Below, piece by piece: positions 6,804 to 14,929 of a stretch of DNA of 41,246 nt; the stretch's first letter is position 1; each line of letters starts with the position of its first letter. The notes under the pieces were generated by a model. That model was not told where the DNA came from and ran no database searches. It saw only the letters and a program-made list of their open reading frames with translations. A program made the translations under genes and the position numbers. This stretch comes from Clostridia bacterium (GTDB lineage Bacteria > Bacillota > Clostridia > Oscillospirales > CAG-272): the NCBI GenBank assembly GCA_017502975.1, contig JAFVTV010000050.1:1-41246 (forward strand), given 5' to 3'.

Positions 6804-6829
6804 AAAGAAAACCGCGCGCGGCTTTTTTT
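6804..6829 (-). terminator. Terminator after mntP
   Basis: CCGCGCGCGG (6812-6821) is flanked by A-rich and T-rich runs that extend the stem. On the minus strand it follows the mntP stop by 12 bases and is followed by TTTTCTTTG. The T-run on the other side suggests it may act in both directions. Confidence 0.65.
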
Positions 6830-6833
6830 ATGT

Positions 6834-7430
6834 TTAGCCGACCATGCCCTTGATAAAGATGTAAATGCCAATGATGACAAGAATAGAGCCGCCAAGGATC
6901 GTAGCCTTGCCCGAAAGCCCTGCACCGAATTTCTTGCCGATCAGCACGCCGCCAAGGCAGATCACAAAGGTTACAGCGGCGATCAGCGCAACTGCAAGGA
7001 GCGCCTGCCACACATCGTATTCTGCAATGGTAAAGCCAACGGAAAGCGCGTCTATCGAGGTAGCAATGCCCTGCACAACGAGCGCAACAAGGCTAAATTT
7101 TGCCACAACGCTCTCGTCATCGCAAAGTCCCGCGCGGCACGCCTTTATTCCCTCAAGCAGCATTTTGCCGCCGATAAAGGTAAGCAGCAGAAGCGCGATC
7201 CACGGAATAAATTTGGCAAACACCTCAAATTGTTCAGCAAGGGTGTGCACGCAAAGCCAGCCGATAAAGGGCATGAGCGCTTGGAACACAGCAAAGGTCG
7301 CGGCGATCAGCAGCATGCGGCGGCGCTTCATCGTGTGGTCAGCAAGGCCGTTCGCGAGTGACACCGAGAAGGCATCCATAGCAAGCCCTACGCCAAGTAA
7401 AATGTTAGTGAAAAAGAATTGAAAGCCCAT
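6834..7430 (-). CDS. mntP: Manganese efflux pump MntP
   Basis: A 198-residue integral membrane protein with six predicted helices arranged as two repeats. Each repeat carries the family's conserved aspartate motif: AMDAFSVSLANG (Asp19) and SIDALSVGFTIA (Asp127). MntP exports Mn2+ and protects against manganese excess. The ATG at 7430 is chosen over an upstream in-frame ATG at 7490 because AAAGGGGG sits 8 bases before it and the upstream codons fall in the riboswitch terminator. The leader holds a yybP-ykoY manganese riboswitch and a terminator, so expression should rise when Mn2+ is high. It is a single-gene unit with its own terminator. Confidence 0.95.
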   Translation of the reverse strand: MGFQFFFTNILLGVGLAMDAFSVSLANGLADHTMKRRRMLLIAATFAVFQALMPFIGWLCVHTLAEQFEVFAKFIPWIALLLLTFIGGKMLLEGIKACRAGLCDDESVVAKFSLVALVVQGIATSIDALSVGFTIAEYDVWQALLAVALIAAVTFVICLGGVLIGKKFGAGLSGKATILGGSILVIIGIYIFIKGMVG

Positions 7431-7458
7431 GCTTTTTCCCCCTTTTGATTTTGCAAAC

Positions 7459-7493
7459 AAAAAAACCCAAATGTGGCGCAGGAACCACACTTG
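7459..7493 (-). terminator. Riboswitch expression-platform terminator for mntP
   Basis: On the minus strand CAAGTGTGG (7493-7485) pairs with CCACATTTG (7476-7468) over 9 bp with one G-U, then GG and seven Ts. Its first arm overlaps the 3' end of the aptamer closing stem (CTCA at 7495-7492), so aptamer folding and terminator folding compete. This fits an ON switch. Confidence 0.88.
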
Positions 7494-7585
7494 AGTCTCG
7501 TAAATTAAAGCATGCCAGGCAACGTTGTGCCATTATGTTGACATACTGCACGGCAAAATGCCATGCTTACTACTCCCTCACAGGA
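7487..7585 (-). ncRNA. yybP-ykoY manganese riboswitch
   Basis: The minus-strand leader of mntP has the family landmarks in order: GGGAGTAG near the 5' end, an internal GTCAACAT, and ACGAGACTC near the 3' end. The same landmarks occur in the E. coli mntP leader (GGGGAGTAG, CGTCAACAT, GCGAGACC). A hairpin GCATGGC/GCCGTGC and a closing stem TGAG/CTCA are visible. This RNA class senses Mn2+ and controls manganese exporters; here it should prevent the terminator at 7459-7493 when Mn2+ is bound. Confidence 0.93.
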
Positions 7586-7594
7586 TACGCACGC

Positions 7595-7623
7595 ATTATA
7601 GCAGAATTTTTTTTACTTGTCAA
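7595..7623 (-). promoter_or_regulatory. Promoter of the mntP riboswitch transcript
   Basis: On the minus strand TTGACA (7623-7618) and TATAAT (7600-7595) are exact with a 17-base spacer. The start of transcription falls just before the aptamer. Confidence 0.92.
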
Positions 7624-7807
7624 GAGGTTTTTTGCCGAATTTTGATTTTGCATACTTTTTGTATGGCGAAACAACTGCATTTTTGCAAAAACGAGAAAAT
7701 GCGGCAAATTATTGAAAAAATACAAGAAACAAACTGCAAAAATTGGAAAAATAAACTCGAAAATTGGAAATTTTTTGCAAAATATAAAGTTTGAGGTCAA
7801 AGAAAGG

Positions 7808-7888
7808 CGAGGGGATGCACGCAAACCTGTAAGGCAAACACTTACGGGCCTGCAGGCAGTATGAGGCGTGCCGAAAACACTTGCGCCA
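7808..7888. other. GC-rich nested-stem element of unknown identity
   Basis: Within an otherwise AT-rich gap lies a GC-rich block that can fold as nested stems. The outer pair is GGCG/CGCC (7808 and 7885-7888 ends) and the middle pair GCACGC/GCGTGC. The inner hairpin is CCTGTAAG-7 bases-CTTACGGG, and a CCTGCAGG palindrome lies beside it. It could be a structured RNA, a leftover repeat element, or both. No promoter clearly serves it on either strand. I do not recognise it as a named RNA class. The rest of the 7624-7925 gap is A-rich and shows no gene. Confidence 0.4.
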
Positions 7889-7925
7889 ATGTTACTTTTT
7901 TTCTCGAAAATTCTCGAAAGTCCGC

Positions 7926-7954
7926 TTGACAAAATATACATTATATGTTATTAT
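7926..7954 (+). promoter_or_regulatory. Promoter of the purine operon
   Basis: Exact TTGACA at 7926-7931 and TATTAT at 7949-7954 with a 17-base spacer. Transcription would start near 7961, giving a leader of about 170 bases that contains the ZTP riboswitch. Confidence 0.88.
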
Positions 7955-7977
7955 AAAAAGCGTAAAAAACGGTTTCT

Positions 7978-8060
7978 GTGACTGACGGAATTGTGGGTCA
8001 CCACGGGGGAGCAGAAATAATAGCGAAATTTGCAATGCGGGTTTCGCGCCGACCGTCTGG
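7978..8060 (+). ncRNA. ZTP (pfl) riboswitch
   Basis: The leader carries the conserved blocks of the pfl motif: GTGACTGACGG, then CACCACGGGGGAGC, and CCGACCGTCTGGGC at the 3' side. GACGG pairs with CCGTC to close the first stem. This class binds ZTP/ZMP (AICAR monophosphate), which accumulates when 10-formyl-tetrahydrofolate is short. It turns on purine and folate genes. Its placement before purE, with glyA and both formyl-transfer steps downstream, agrees well. Confidence 0.93.
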
Positions 8061-8101
8061 GCACACTCGTTTCCAAACCAAGGAATCAGTGTGTCTTTTT
8101 T
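8061..8101 (+). terminator. Riboswitch expression-platform terminator
   Basis: GCACACT (8061-8067) pairs with AGTGTGT (8088-8094). An inner TTCC/GGAA stem and a T-run at 8096-8101 follow the same hairpin. The left arm begins within the conserved GGGC of the aptamer, so ligand binding and termination should exclude each other. Confidence 0.9.
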
Positions 8102-8130
8102 ACTTTGCATTATTTTGCGGAGGTGTTTAG

Positions 8131-8640
8131 ATGAAGAAAAAAGTTGGAATTATCATGGGTAGTGACAGCGATCTGCCCATTATGCGCAGGGCAGCTGATA
8201 CGCTGGCTGACTTTGGCGTGCCGTTTGAGGTGCACGTGATGTCGGCACACAGAACGCCCGACGCCGCTGCTCGTTTTGCGCGCAATGCACGCGAGAATGG
8301 ATTTGGTGCCATTATTGCTGCGGCGGGGATGGCCGCGCACCTTGGCGGTGTGATGGCGGCATATACCACGCTGCCTGTGATCGGCGTGCCCTGTAAGTCC
8401 ACCAATCTTGACGGTATGGATGCACTGCTTTCCACCGTGCAGATGCCCTCGGGCATTCCCGTTGCAACGGTTGCGATCAACGGCGCCGTAAACGCAGCAC
8501 TTCTTTGCTGTGAGATGTTTGCCATTACCGATGAGGAACTTGCCGCAAAACTTGCCGCAAAGCGTGCGGCTGATGAGGCAAAGGTGCTTGAAAAAAATGC
8601 CGCGGTTGAAGCAGAATTTGCTGCCTTCGCAAATCTTTAA
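8131..8640 (+). CDS. purE: N5-carboxyaminoimidazole ribonucleotide mutase
   Basis: A 169-residue PurE. The motifs MGSDSDLPIM (9-18), SAHRTP (38-43), AAAGMAAHLGG and MPSGIPVATV are all in place. The enzyme rearranges N5-CAIR to CAIR in de novo purine synthesis, using the carboxylate made by PurK. No purK is present in the operon, so it must lie elsewhere unless this PurE carboxylates AIR directly; the motifs look like the ordinary class I form. A charged helical tail (about 150-169) extends slightly beyond the core. GGAGGTG is 8 bases before the ATG. It is the first gene after the ZTP riboswitch and lies 12 bases upstream of the purF-like gene. Confidence 0.95.
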   Translation: MKKKVGIIMGSDSDLPIMRRAADTLADFGVPFEVHVMSAHRTPDAAARFARNARENGFGAIIAAAGMAAHLGGVMAAYTTLPVIGVPCKSTNLDGMDALLSTVQMPSGIPVATVAINGAVNAALLCCEMFAITDEELAAKLAAKRAADEAKVLEKNAAVEAEFAAFANL

Positions 8641-8652
8641 GGGGTGTAGTGT

Positions 8653-10077
8653 ATGGGCGGCTTTTTTGGCGTTGCGGCGCGACATGACGCGCTGACAGAT
8701 ATCTTTTTTGGTACAGACTATCATTCCCACCTCGGCACGGCACGTGCCGGCGTGGCGGTGTATGACCGCGAGGTTGGGCTTCAGCGTGAAATACACAATA
8801 TCAAAAACACTCCCTTTCGCACCAAGTTTGAGCACGTATTTGACGATATGAAGGGCAGTTCTGCCATCGGCTGCATCAGCGATGGCGAGCCGCAGCCCCT
8901 GCTTATTCGCTCTCATCACGGAACTTACGCTATTTGTAACATCGGTGCGATAACGAATGCAGATGAGTTGATCGAAAAATATTTCAAAACCAGCGGCGGG
9001 CATTTTGATGCGATGACGGGCGGCGCAGTCAATCCTACTGAGTTGATTGCCGCGCTGATCGACCAAAAGACAGATCTTGTCGAGGGTATTCAGTTTGCGC
9101 AAAGCGAGATCAAGGGCTCAATCACGGTGCTGATCTTGCGTGAAGGCGGCAGCATCATCGCCGCGCGTGACAAATTCGGACGCTTGCCGATGATTCTTGG
9201 CAAGGGAGATGACGCATATTGCGTGACCTTTGAGAGCTTTGCTGCGGAAAAGCTTGGCTATACGGTCTTCAAGGAGCTCGGTCCCGGTGAGATCGTGGAG
9301 ATCACACACGAGGGCACAAGGCAGCTTGTCGCCCCGGGCAAGGAAATGCGTATTTGCTCGTTTTTGTGGTCTTATTATGGTTACTCCCCCTCGGCGTATG
9401 AGGGCGTGAACGTTGAGGTCATGCGTTACCGCAACGGCGCGATCATGGCACAGGGCGAGAAGGGTGCGGGCGATTTGCCGCCGCTTGATTTTGTGGCAGG
9501 CATGCCTGATTCCGGCACCCCCCACGCCATCGGCTATGCAGGCGAGAGTGGGATACCCTTTGCGCGCCCTTTCCTCAAATATACGCCTACGTGGTCGCGC
9601 AGCTTTACACCCAATAAGCAGGTGGAGCGTAACCGCGTGGCAAAAATGAAGCAGGTGCCGGTAAAGGAATTGATAGACGGTAAGGATCTGATGTTTGTTG
9701 ATGATTCTATCGTGCGCGGCACGCAGCTCAAAAGCACCGTGGATTTTCTCTTTAACAGTGGCGCGAAGTCGGTGCACATGCGCTCGGCTTGCCCGCCGAT
9801 CATGTACCGTTGCAAGTATCTTAATTTCACGAGCGCCAAAAACGATATGGAGCTGCTCGCACGCCGTGTGATCCTCGAGCTTGAGGGTGAGGAGGGCGAA
9901 AAGCACATTGAGGAATACAGTGACGGCACCACCGAGCGCGGCCGCGCACTGCGCCGCGCGATCTCCGAGAAGATGCACTTTAATTCACTCGAATTTCAAT
10001 CACTTGAGGGTGTGATAAAGGCGATCGGTCTTGAACCGTGTAAACTCTGCACATATTGCTGGAACGGAAAGGAATAA
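8653..10077 (+). CDS. purF: Amidophosphoribosyltransferase-like protein lacking the glutaminase cysteine
   Basis: A 474-residue PurF relative. The C-terminal phosphoribosyltransferase half is intact, with the PRPP loop VDDSIVRG at 349-356. Cysteines at 235, 387 and 463/466/469 match the [4Fe-4S] ligand positions of Bacillus-type PurF. The N-terminal half is degenerate: it begins MGGFFGV instead of MCG. The usual HRGQ segment reads HLGTARAG and the LVHNGN segment reads [13 protein letters not shown] stop lies two codons before the ATG in frame, so no hidden cysteine start exists. Classical PurF makes phosphoribosylamine from PRPP and glutamine. This protein probably cannot hydrolyse glutamine in the normal way; it might use ammonia or be a regulatory paralogue. 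It is the only PurF-like gene in the operon. Confidence 0.88.
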   Translation: MGGFFGVAARHDALTDIFFGTDYHSHLGTARAGVAVYDREVGLQREIHNIKNTPFRTKFEHVFDDMKGSSAIGCISDGEPQPLLIRSHHGTYAICNIGAITNADELIEKYFKTSGGHFDAMTGGAVNPTELIAALIDQKTDLVEGIQFAQSEIKGSITVLILREGGSIIAARDKFGRLPMILGKGDDAYCVTFESFAAEKLGYTVFKELGPGEIVEITHEGTRQLVAPGKEMRICSFLWSYYGYSPSAYEGVNVEVMRYRNGAIMAQGEKGAGDLPPLDFVAGMPDSGTPHAIGYAGESGIPFARPFLKYTPTWSRSFTPNKQVERNRVAKMKQVPVKELIDGKDLMFVDDSIVRGTQLKSTVDFLFNSGAKSVHMRSACPPIMYRCKYLNFTSAKNDMELLARRVILELEGEEGEKHIEEYSDGTTERGRALRRAISEKMHFNSLEFQSLEGVIKAIGLEPCKLCTYCWNGKE

Positions 10078-10081
10078 AATT

Positions 10082-11131
10082 ATGCACAATCAATCGAAAT
10101 CTGAAAGCTACGCAGCCGCAGGTGTTGACATTACTGCGGGCTACAAAGCAGTTGAACTGATGAAAAAGCACGTTGCGCGCACCAAAAACGAGGGCTGCCT
10201 TGATGACGTTGGCGGCTTTGGCGGTTGCTTTGGTCTTAACATTGCCGGTATGGAGGAGCCTGTGCTCGTATCCGGCACTGACGGATGCGGCACAAAGGTC
10301 AAGCTTGCCATTTTAATGGACAAGCATGATACCATTGGTATTGATGCCGTTGCCATGTGCGTCAATGACATTATTTGTGTAGGCGCAAAGCCGCTGTTTT
10401 TCCTTGACTATATTGCTTGCGGCAAAAACGTGCCCGAGAAGATCGCCTCGATCGTTGGCGGTGTTGCAGAGGGCTGTGTGCAGTCGGGTGCCGCGCTGAT
10501 CGGCGGTGAAACTGCCGAGCATCCGGGCCTGATGCCTGTTGAGGATTATGACCTTGCCGGCTTTGCTGTTGGCGTGGTTGATAAGAAGAAGATCATTGAT
10601 AACACGAAAATGAGCGAGGGCGACGTGGTGATCGCGCTGGCATCCAGCGGTATTCACTCCAATGGCTTTTCTCTCATTCGCAAGGTGTTTGATATTGACA
10701 ATAACCCCGCTTCGCTGTATGTGGCGAATGAGGCGCTTGGCGGTAAGTCGGTTGCCGAAACGCTGCTTACCCCCACCAGAATCTACGTGAAATCGGTGCT
10801 GGCACTTCTCGAAAAGGTAGAGGTGAAGGGCATTTCTCACATTACGGGCGGCGGCTTTTATGAGAACATTCCGCGCAGCATCCCCGACGGGCTCTGTGCC
10901 AAGATCGATAAGAGTGCGGTAAAGGTGCTTCCCATTTTCGATCTCATTGCCAAAACCGGTAACATTCCCGAGCGCGATATGTATAACACCTATAATATGG
11001 GTGTTGGTATGAGCATTGTGGTGCCTGCCGATCAAAAGGACGAAGCGCTTGAGATCCTTCGCGCTCACGGTGAGGATGCATATCTCATCGGCGAGATCGT
11101 AAAGGGTGAGGATAAGGTGATCCTTCAATGA
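10082..11131 (+). CDS. purM: Phosphoribosylformylglycinamidine cyclo-ligase (AIR synthetase)
   Basis: A 349-residue PurM. Recognisable segments are [14 protein letters not shown] at the start, [14 protein letters not shown] in the ATP-binding region, [13 protein letters not shown] and [12 protein letters not shown]. The enzyme closes the imidazole ring: FGAM plus ATP gives AIR. The ATG at 10082 is preferred over an in-frame ATG at 10031, which lies inside purF, because AAAGGAA precedes it and the homologous sequence starts there. It follows purF by 4 bases and its stop overlaps the purN start by 4 bases (ATGA), so the two are translationally coupled. Confidence 0.96.
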   Translation: MHNQSKSESYAAAGVDITAGYKAVELMKKHVARTKNEGCLDDVGGFGGCFGLNIAGMEEPVLVSGTDGCGTKVKLAILMDKHDTIGIDAVAMCVNDIICVGAKPLFFLDYIACGKNVPEKIASIVGGVAEGCVQSGAALIGGETAEHPGLMPVEDYDLAGFAVGVVDKKKIIDNTKMSEGDVVIALASSGIHSNGFSLIRKVFDIDNNPASLYVANEALGGKSVAETLLTPTRIYVKSVLALLEKVEVKGISHITGGGFYENIPRSIPDGLCAKIDKSAVKVLPIFDLIAKTGNIPERDMYNTYNMGVGMSIVVPADQKDEALEILRAHGEDAYLIGEIVKGEDKVILQ

Positions 11132-11739
11132 GTAAAACGAAAATAGCAGTTCTCGTTTCGGGGGGCGGCACCAATTTGCAGGCATTGATCGATGCACAGC
11201 AAGGCGGCATCCTTAAAAACGGCGAGATCGTGCTTGTTATTTCAAATAACAGTGGTGCGTATGCGCTTACCCGCGCTGCGAATGCGGGCATTGCAACTTG
11301 CGTGATCTCCAAAAAGGAGTTTGGCTGTGCCGCGGCGTTTGAGGAGAAATTGCTTGCTACCTTAAAGGAGCAGGGAATTGAACTGATCGTGCTGGCAGGC
11401 TTTATGGTGATCCTCAGTCAGCGCGTGACCGATGCATATCCCGAGCGTATCATCAACGTACACCCCTCGCTCATCCCCTCCTTTTGCGGAGAGGGCTTTT
11501 ACGGGCTGCGTGTGCATGAGGCGGCACTTGGCTACGGCGTGAAGGTAACCGGTGCAACTGTCCACTTTGTAAACGAAATTCCCGATGGCGGCAGGATCAT
11601 TATGCAAAAGGCTGTCGAGATCCGCGAGGGTGATACACCCGAGGTGCTCCAGCGCCGCGTTATGGAAGAGGCGGAGTGGAAAATATTGCCCCTTGCAGTT
11701 GAGCAGGTAGCGGCAGAAATAAAAGAGAAGAAAGAGTGA
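11128..11739 (+). CDS. purN: Phosphoribosylglycinamide formyltransferase
   Basis: A 203-residue folate-dependent GAR transformylase. The N-terminal [12 protein letters not shown] loop binds the substrate phosphate. The active-site trio is visible: Asn110 and His112 in [11 protein letters not shown], and Asp153 in NEIPDGGRI. It transfers the formyl group of 10-formyl-tetrahydrofolate to GAR, the first of the two folate-dependent steps in this operon. The ATG overlaps the end of purM (ATGA at 11128-11131). The product of glyA, further down the operon, supplies the one-carbon unit. Confidence 0.95.
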   Translation: MSKTKIAVLVSGGGTNLQALIDAQQGGILKNGEIVLVISNNSGAYALTRAANAGIATCVISKKEFGCAAAFEEKLLATLKEQGIELIVLAGFMVILSQRVTDAYPERIINVHPSLIPSFCGEGFYGLRVHEAALGYGVKVTGATVHFVNEIPDGGRIIMQKAVEIREGDTPEVLQRRVMEEAEWKILPLAVEQVAAEIKEKKE

Positions 11740-11743
11740 AATT

Positions 11744-12454
11744 ATGGCATTGTTTGATTTGAAAAAGCTTCTGCGTGAAAATACATACCCCGGGCGTGGT
11801 ATTGTGATCGGCAGGTCAGCCGACGGCAAAAACGCCATGATCGCTTACTTTATCATGGGTCGCAGTGAAAACAGCCGCAATCGCGTGTTTGAGCGCTTTG
11901 AGGGTGGCATGCGTACCAAGGCATTTGATGAGAGCAAGCTTTCCGACCCGAGCCTCATTATTTATAACCCTTACCTTGCGCTTGCAGGCACGGACATCAT
12001 CACCAACGGTGATCAGACCAATACCATTTACGATCATATGGTAAAGGGCGAGAGCTTTGAGGATGCTTTGATGACGCGTGAGTTTGAGCCGGACTGCCCC
12101 AACTATACCCCCCGTATTTCGGGCGTTTGCTATTACGGTGACAAGGATTTTACCTATTCGCTCTCTATTCTCAAAAGCGCAAACGGTAATCCTGCGGTAT
12201 GTAACCGCTATTTCTACCGCTTTGCACCGCGCGCAGGCATCGGCCATTTTATCCACACCTATAAGTGTGACGGCAACCCGATCCCTTCCTTTTACGGCGA
12301 GCCTGAGGAGGTCGCACTCCCCAATACCGCTGAGGAGCTTTCTGAGCTTTTGTGGAAGAACCTGAACCCTGATAACAAGGTCTCGCTTTTTGTACGCTGC
12401 GTACCGCTTGACGGCAGCGCTCCCACCGAGATCATTACCAATAAAAATCAATAA
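11744..12454 (+). CDS. purO: IMP cyclohydrolase, PurO-like
   Basis: A 236-residue protein of the IMP cyclohydrolase family first known from archaeal PurO and also found in Clostridia. Landmarks are YPGRGIVIGRSADGK near the start, FIMGRSENSRNRVF, NGDQTNTIYDHM and the central TPRISGVCYYGD. It closes FAICAR to IMP, the last step of the pathway, which most bacteria perform with the N-terminal domain of bifunctional PurH. Here the stand-alone transformylase follows directly downstream, so the two halves of the PurH function are separate genes from different families. It starts 4 bases after purN. Confidence 0.9.
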   Translation: MALFDLKKLLRENTYPGRGIVIGRSADGKNAMIAYFIMGRSENSRNRVFERFEGGMRTKAFDESKLSDPSLIIYNPYLALAGTDIITNGDQTNTIYDHMVKGESFEDALMTREFEPDCPNYTPRISGVCYYGDKDFTYSLSILKSANGNPAVCNRYFYRFAPRAGIGHFIHTYKCDGNPIPSFYGEPEEVALPNTAEELSELLWKNLNPDNKVSLFVRCVPLDGSAPTEIITNKNQ

Positions 12455-12469
12455 GCGAGGCTGTTACAT

Positions 12470-13654
12470 ATGAAAGATTTTGAACTGAAATACGGCTGTA
12501 ATCCCAACCAAAAGCCTGCCAAGATCTACATGCATGACGGAAGCGAGCTTCCCATCAAGATCCTTTCCGGCAGACCCGGCTACATCAACTTTCTGGATGC
12601 TTTCAACTCTTGGCAACTGGTAAAGGAATTAAAGGAGGCTTTGGGGCTTCCCGCCGTCACGTCCTTTAAGCACGTTAGCCCCACCTCGGCGGCTGTTGGT
12701 GTAAAACTCTCCGACAAACTGAAAAAGGCATGCTTTGTAGAGGATATCGAGGGGCTTGACGATTCGCTCCTTGCCTGCGCTTATGCGCGTGCACGCGGTA
12801 CTGACCGTATGTGCTCGTTTGGCGACTGGGTGGCACTTTCTGATGTGTGTGACGTGACCACGGCGCAAATGCTCAAGCGTGAGGTTTCTGACGGTATCAT
12901 CGCTCCCGGCTATGAGCCTGAGGCGCTTGAGATCCTCAAGACCAAAAAGAAGGGCAATTACAATATCGTAGAGATCGATCCCAATTATACTCCCGATCCT
13001 ATTGAGAGAAAACAGGTGTTTGGCATCACCTTTGAGCAGGGCAGAAACAATTTTGAGATCAACGCAGCACTGCTGCAAAACATTGTAACCGAAAACAAGG
13101 ATATGCCCGAGAGCGCGGTGCGCGATCTGATCGTTGCCCTCATCACTCTCAAATATACGCAGTCCAATTCGGTTTGCTATGCCGTTGACGGACAGGCGAT
13201 CGGTGTTGGTGCAGGTCAGCAATCCCGCGTGCACTGTACACGTCTTGCAGGCGGCAAGGCAGATACCTGGTTCCTGCGTCAGCACGACAAGGTACTCGCC
13301 CTCCCCTTTAAGGAAACACTCGGTCGCCCCGATCGCGACAACGTCATTGACGGTTATATAAACCAAAACGAGGAGGACGTTTGCGCTGAGGGGAATTGGC
13401 AAAAGTACTTTACCGCACAGCCCGCTCCCTTTACCCGTGAGGAGCAAAGAGCGTACCTGGATACGATCAGCGGTGTTGCCTGCGGCTCGGATGCCTTCTT
13501 CCCGTTTAGCGACAACGTAGAGCGCTGCAAAAAGAGCGGTGTTAGCTACATCGCACAGCCCGGTGGCTCGATCCGCGATGATCTTGTGATCGAGTGCTGC
13601 AACAAATACGGCATGGCAATGGCATTTACCGGTATGAGACTCTTCCACCATTAA
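12470..13654 (+). CDS. AICAR transformylase, stand-alone
   Basis: A 394-residue protein equivalent to the C-terminal domain of PurH without the cyclohydrolase domain. It begins with ELKYGCNPNQKPA. The catalytic Lys67-His68 pair lies in SFKHVSPTSAA, and the end has YIAQPGGSIRDD and TGMRLFHH. It formylates AICAR with 10-formyl-tetrahydrofolate to give FAICAR, which the upstream PurO-like enzyme cyclises. Its substrate, ZMP, is the ligand of the riboswitch at the head of the operon, which gives a direct feedback link. It lies 15 bases after purO and has GCGAGG before the ATG. Confidence 0.93.
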   Translation: MKDFELKYGCNPNQKPAKIYMHDGSELPIKILSGRPGYINFLDAFNSWQLVKELKEALGLPAVTSFKHVSPTSAAVGVKLSDKLKKACFVEDIEGLDDSLLACAYARARGTDRMCSFGDWVALSDVCDVTTAQMLKREVSDGIIAPGYEPEALEILKTKKKGNYNIVEIDPNYTPDPIERKQVFGITFEQGRNNFEINAALLQNIVTENKDMPESAVRDLIVALITLKYTQSNSVCYAVDGQAIGVGAGQQSRVHCTRLAGGKADTWFLRQHDKVLALPFKETLGRPDRDNVIDGYINQNEEDVCAEGNWQKYFTAQPAPFTREEQRAYLDTISGVACGSDAFFPFSDNVERCKKSGVSYIAQPGGSIRDDLVIECCNKYGMAMAFTGMRLFHH

Positions 13655-13672
13655 TAGAAAGGATTTTTTAAC

Positions 13673-14911
13673 ATGAACTTTTTCGACGAACTTGCAAATT
13701 ATGATAAAGAGGTATTTGATGGGTGCAACCTTGAGCTGACTCGTCAGCGCCACAATATTGAGCTGATCGCCTCGGAAAATATTGTTTCCAAGGCGGTTCT
13801 TATGGCGGCAGGCACGGTGCTGACCAACAAGTATGCCGAGGGCTATCCCGGCAAGCGTTACTACGGTGGCTGCCACTGTGTAGATATCGTGGAGGATATC
13901 GCACGCGAGCGCGCAAAGAAGCTCTTCGGCGCCGAGCACGCAAACGTACAGCCCCACAGCGGCGCAAATGCCAATCTTGCCGTATTCTTTGCACTCTGCA
14001 ATCCCGGTGATACCGTTATGGGTCTGAACCTCGCACACGGCGGCCACCTTTCCCACGGCTCACCTGTTAACATTTCGGGCAAGTACTTCAATGTCGTGCC
14101 TTACAGCGTAAACGACGATACCGAGATGCTCGATTACGAGGATATTCGTCGCGTGGCGCTTGCGTGCAAGCCGAAGCTGATCGTTGCAGGTGCCAGCGCT
14201 TACTCGCGCACCATTGATTTTGAGGCGATCGCAAAGATCGCAAAAGAGGTTGGCGCTTACTACATGGTAGATATGGCGCACATCGCAGGTCTTGTTGCGG
14301 CAGGTCTTCACCCCTCTCCCGTACCCTATGCCGACGTTGTTACCACTACCACGCATAAGACTCTGCGCGGCCCGCGCGGCGGCATGATCCTTTGCCGCGA
14401 GGAGCTTGCAAAGCAGATCGACAAGGCAGTGTTCCCGGGTACGCAGGGCGGCCCCCTCATGCACATCATTGCCGCTAAGGCAGTTGCGCTTGGCGAGGCA
14501 ATGACTCCCGAGTTTAAGGAATATCAGAAAAACGTGAAGGAAAACGCTAAGGTGCTTTGCGAGTGCCTTAAGGATGCGGGATTCCGCATTGTTTCGGGTG
14601 ACACCGACAATCACCTCATGCTCATCGACCTTCGCCCCTTCGGTATTACGGGTAAGGAAATGGAAAGACGCCTTGATGAGGTACATATCACCGTTAACAA
14701 GAATGCGATCCCCAACGACCCCGAAAAGCCTTTTGTTACCAGCGGTATCCGTGTGGGTACGCCCGCCGTTACCAGCCGTGGCTTTGGCAAAGAGGAAATG
14801 CGCCTGATCGCTACCTGGATGCGCGACGTTGCCGCTGATTTTGAGGGCAACCGCGAGCGCATTGCAGGTGAGGTTATGGCTCTTTGCGAAAAATTCCCGA
14901 TCTACAACTGA
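13673..14911 (+). CDS. glyA: Serine hydroxymethyltransferase
   Basis: A 412-residue PLP enzyme of normal GlyA length. Landmarks: [57 protein letters not shown] and the PLP lysine Lys229 in [14 protein letters not shown]. It converts serine and tetrahydrofolate to glycine and 5,10-methylene-tetrahydrofolate. Both products serve the pathway: glycine is a substrate of PurD next door, and the one-carbon unit supplies PurN and the AICAR transformylase. Its inclusion in the operon explains why a ZTP riboswitch, a sensor of formyl-folate shortage, controls the set. AGAAAGGA lies about 10 bases before the ATG. Confidence 0.97.
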   Translation: MNFFDELANYDKEVFDGCNLELTRQRHNIELIASENIVSKAVLMAAGTVLTNKYAEGYPGKRYYGGCHCVDIVEDIARERAKKLFGAEHANVQPHSGANANLAVFFALCNPGDTVMGLNLAHGGHLSHGSPVNISGKYFNVVPYSVNDDTEMLDYEDIRRVALACKPKLIVAGASAYSRTIDFEAIAKIAKEVGAYYMVDMAHIAGLVAAGLHPSPVPYADVVTTTTHKTLRGPRGGMILCREELAKQIDKAVFPGTQGGPLMHIIAAKAVALGEAMTPEFKEYQKNVKENAKVLCECLKDAGFRIVSGDTDNHLMLIDLRPFGITGKEMERRLDEVHITVNKNAIPNDPEKPFVTSGIRVGTPAVTSRGFGKEEMRLIATWMRDVAADFEGNRERIAGEVMALCEKFPIYN

Positions 14912-14929
14912 TATAAAAAGGAGCTTTTT

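Noticed and set aside
7570-8110. Minus-strand frames between mntP and purE
   Set aside because: They cover the AT-rich gap, the GC-rich nested-stem element and the ZTP riboswitch, and have no start signals or recognisable protein features.
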